DNA of 64,000 bases. Source: an uncultured Veillonellaceae bacterium (GTDB lineage Bacteria; Bacillota; Negativicutes; Selenomonadales; Selenomonadaceae). The translations under genes were made by a program, and so were the position numbers. Of the stretch, positions 63,383 to 64,000 are shown piece by piece. The notes beneath the pieces were generated by a model. The model saw only the letters and a list, made by a program, of their open reading frames with translations, searched no databases and was not told the DNA's origin. Position 1 is the stretch's first letter. Each line of letters starts with the position of its first letter. The DNA lies in the NCBI GenBank assembly GCA_902785705.1, contig CACZZN010000001.1:1-64000 (forward strand). The letters are read 5' to 3'.

Positions 63383-64000
63383 TTACTGTTCCTGTCCGTT
63401 CGGGAAGAATTCATCATGGATGGCATTGACCGCCTCCTTGACGCAGGAGGACTTGATCAGGCAGGAGATGCTGATTTCCGAGGTGCTGATGATATCGATA
63501 TTGATCTCCTTTGACGAGAGTGCGCCGAACATGCGCGCCGCGATACCGGGGTTTCCAAGCATGCCTGCGCCGACGATGGAAACCTTTGCCACATCTTCCT
63601 CGATGAGAACGGCAATGGCGCTGAGTTTGTCTGCGACCTTATCCACCACGTCCTTTGCCACGGAAAGATCGTCGATGGCCACCGTGAACACCATATCCGT
63701 CACATTTTTCTCGATATTGCGGATGCTTTGCACGATCATGTCCACATCAACGCTGGCCTTTGCCAGCGCAGAAAAAATCTCATGGGCAATGCCCGGCGTA
63801 TTCGGGATGCCAAGGACAGCGATCTTCGCCACCTTCTCATCGTGTGCCACGCCTCTGATCTCAAAGTCTTTTTCTTCCATTGTGTAATCCTCCCTAATGA
63901 TCGTACCAGGCTTCGTCGTAAAGGTAGAGCGCACATGAATGGGAATCTTGAACAGCTGGCCCATCTCCACAGAGCGCGGCTGCATGACGCCTGCGCCCAG
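63383..64000 (-). CDS. lysC: Aspartate kinase, C-terminal part (runs off right edge)
   Basis: The 205 visible C-terminal residues begin LGAGVMQPRSVEMG, the end of the kinase domain, followed by two ACT domains (KIAVLGIPNTPGIAHEIFSA and KVSIVGAGMLGNPGIAARMF). The enzyme phosphorylates aspartate for lysine, threonine and methionine synthesis; the ACT pair binds feedback amino acids. No start codon is in the window. Confidence 0.92.
   Translation of the reverse strand: MGAGVMQPRSVEMGQLFKIPIHVRSTFTTKPGTIIREDYTMEEKDFEIRGVAHDEKVAKIAVLGIPNTPGIAHEIFSALAKASVDVDMIVQSIRNIEKNVTDMVFTVAIDDLSVAKDVVDKVADKLSAIAVLIEEDVAKVSIVGAGMLGNPGIAARMFGALSSKEINIDIISTSEISISCLIKSSCVKEAVNAIHDEFFPNGQEQ

Overview
The window looks like chromosome of a motile, anaerobic, diderm Firmicute of the Negativicutes, most like Selenomonas and relatives. 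This is inference. Gene order and control signals are Firmicute-like (rny-ymdB-spoVS cluster, tmcAL, L10 leader, strong AAGGAGG ribosome sites). The exported surface protein at the left edge, two chemoreceptors, a FliD-like protein, an indolepyruvate oxidoreductase and a PPi-type phosphofructokinase fit a fermenting Selenomonas-like cell. Most of the window is GC-rich; the clear exception is the adenylation gene near 37-38 kb.

Layout. 0-12 kb: start of a secreted protein, tmcAL, two ATPases, lipid kinase plus MurJ/SpoVB-like flippase, a HIT-like protein, prfC, a FliD-like protein and a CorC-type membrane protein. 12-18 kb: a leftward rny-(unknown)-ymdB-spoVS-PHP-(P-loop/Asp23)-cobO series. 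18-30 kb: a soluble chemoreceptor, then a leftward run containing a TRAP-TAXI uptake system, HAD phosphatase, GT2 enzyme, pssA-psd phospholipid genes, a WecG/TagA enzyme and purF. 30-36 kb: a rightward operon of two acyl-CoA ligases, iorA, iorB and an ACT protein, suited to aryl-pyruvate/arylacetate metabolism. 36-40 kb: an accessory patch with a Cys-rich redox protein, a low-GC adenylation enzyme, a PhlG-like hydrolase and a relB/yafQ toxin-antitoxin pair. 40-44 kb: four tRNA genes and rpmG-secE-nusG-rplK-rplA-rplJ-rplL, all leftward. 44-64 kb: phosphofructokinase, DEAD helicase and map, a deacetylase, Hpt, CsoR, ileS, an esterase, a Cache chemoreceptor, uvrA, two unknown genes, pckA and the 3' part of lysC.

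The most unusual material is between the genes. At least six short palindromic elements (about 7981, 31884, 36138, 38573, 53283, 61473) share a CRTAGC-n-GCTAYG core. Three have terminal inverted repeats with TA or near-TA edges, as in MITEs. Their ends often supply or abut stop codons. Two of them, in direct orientation, bracket the low-GC adenylation gene. A second repeat type (TATGAAATCTTAGCG arms) follows terminators, contributes a candidate -35 box to purF, and forms a triple tandem array in the ileS leader, just after an early terminator. No CRISPR array, prophage or complete insertion sequence was seen.
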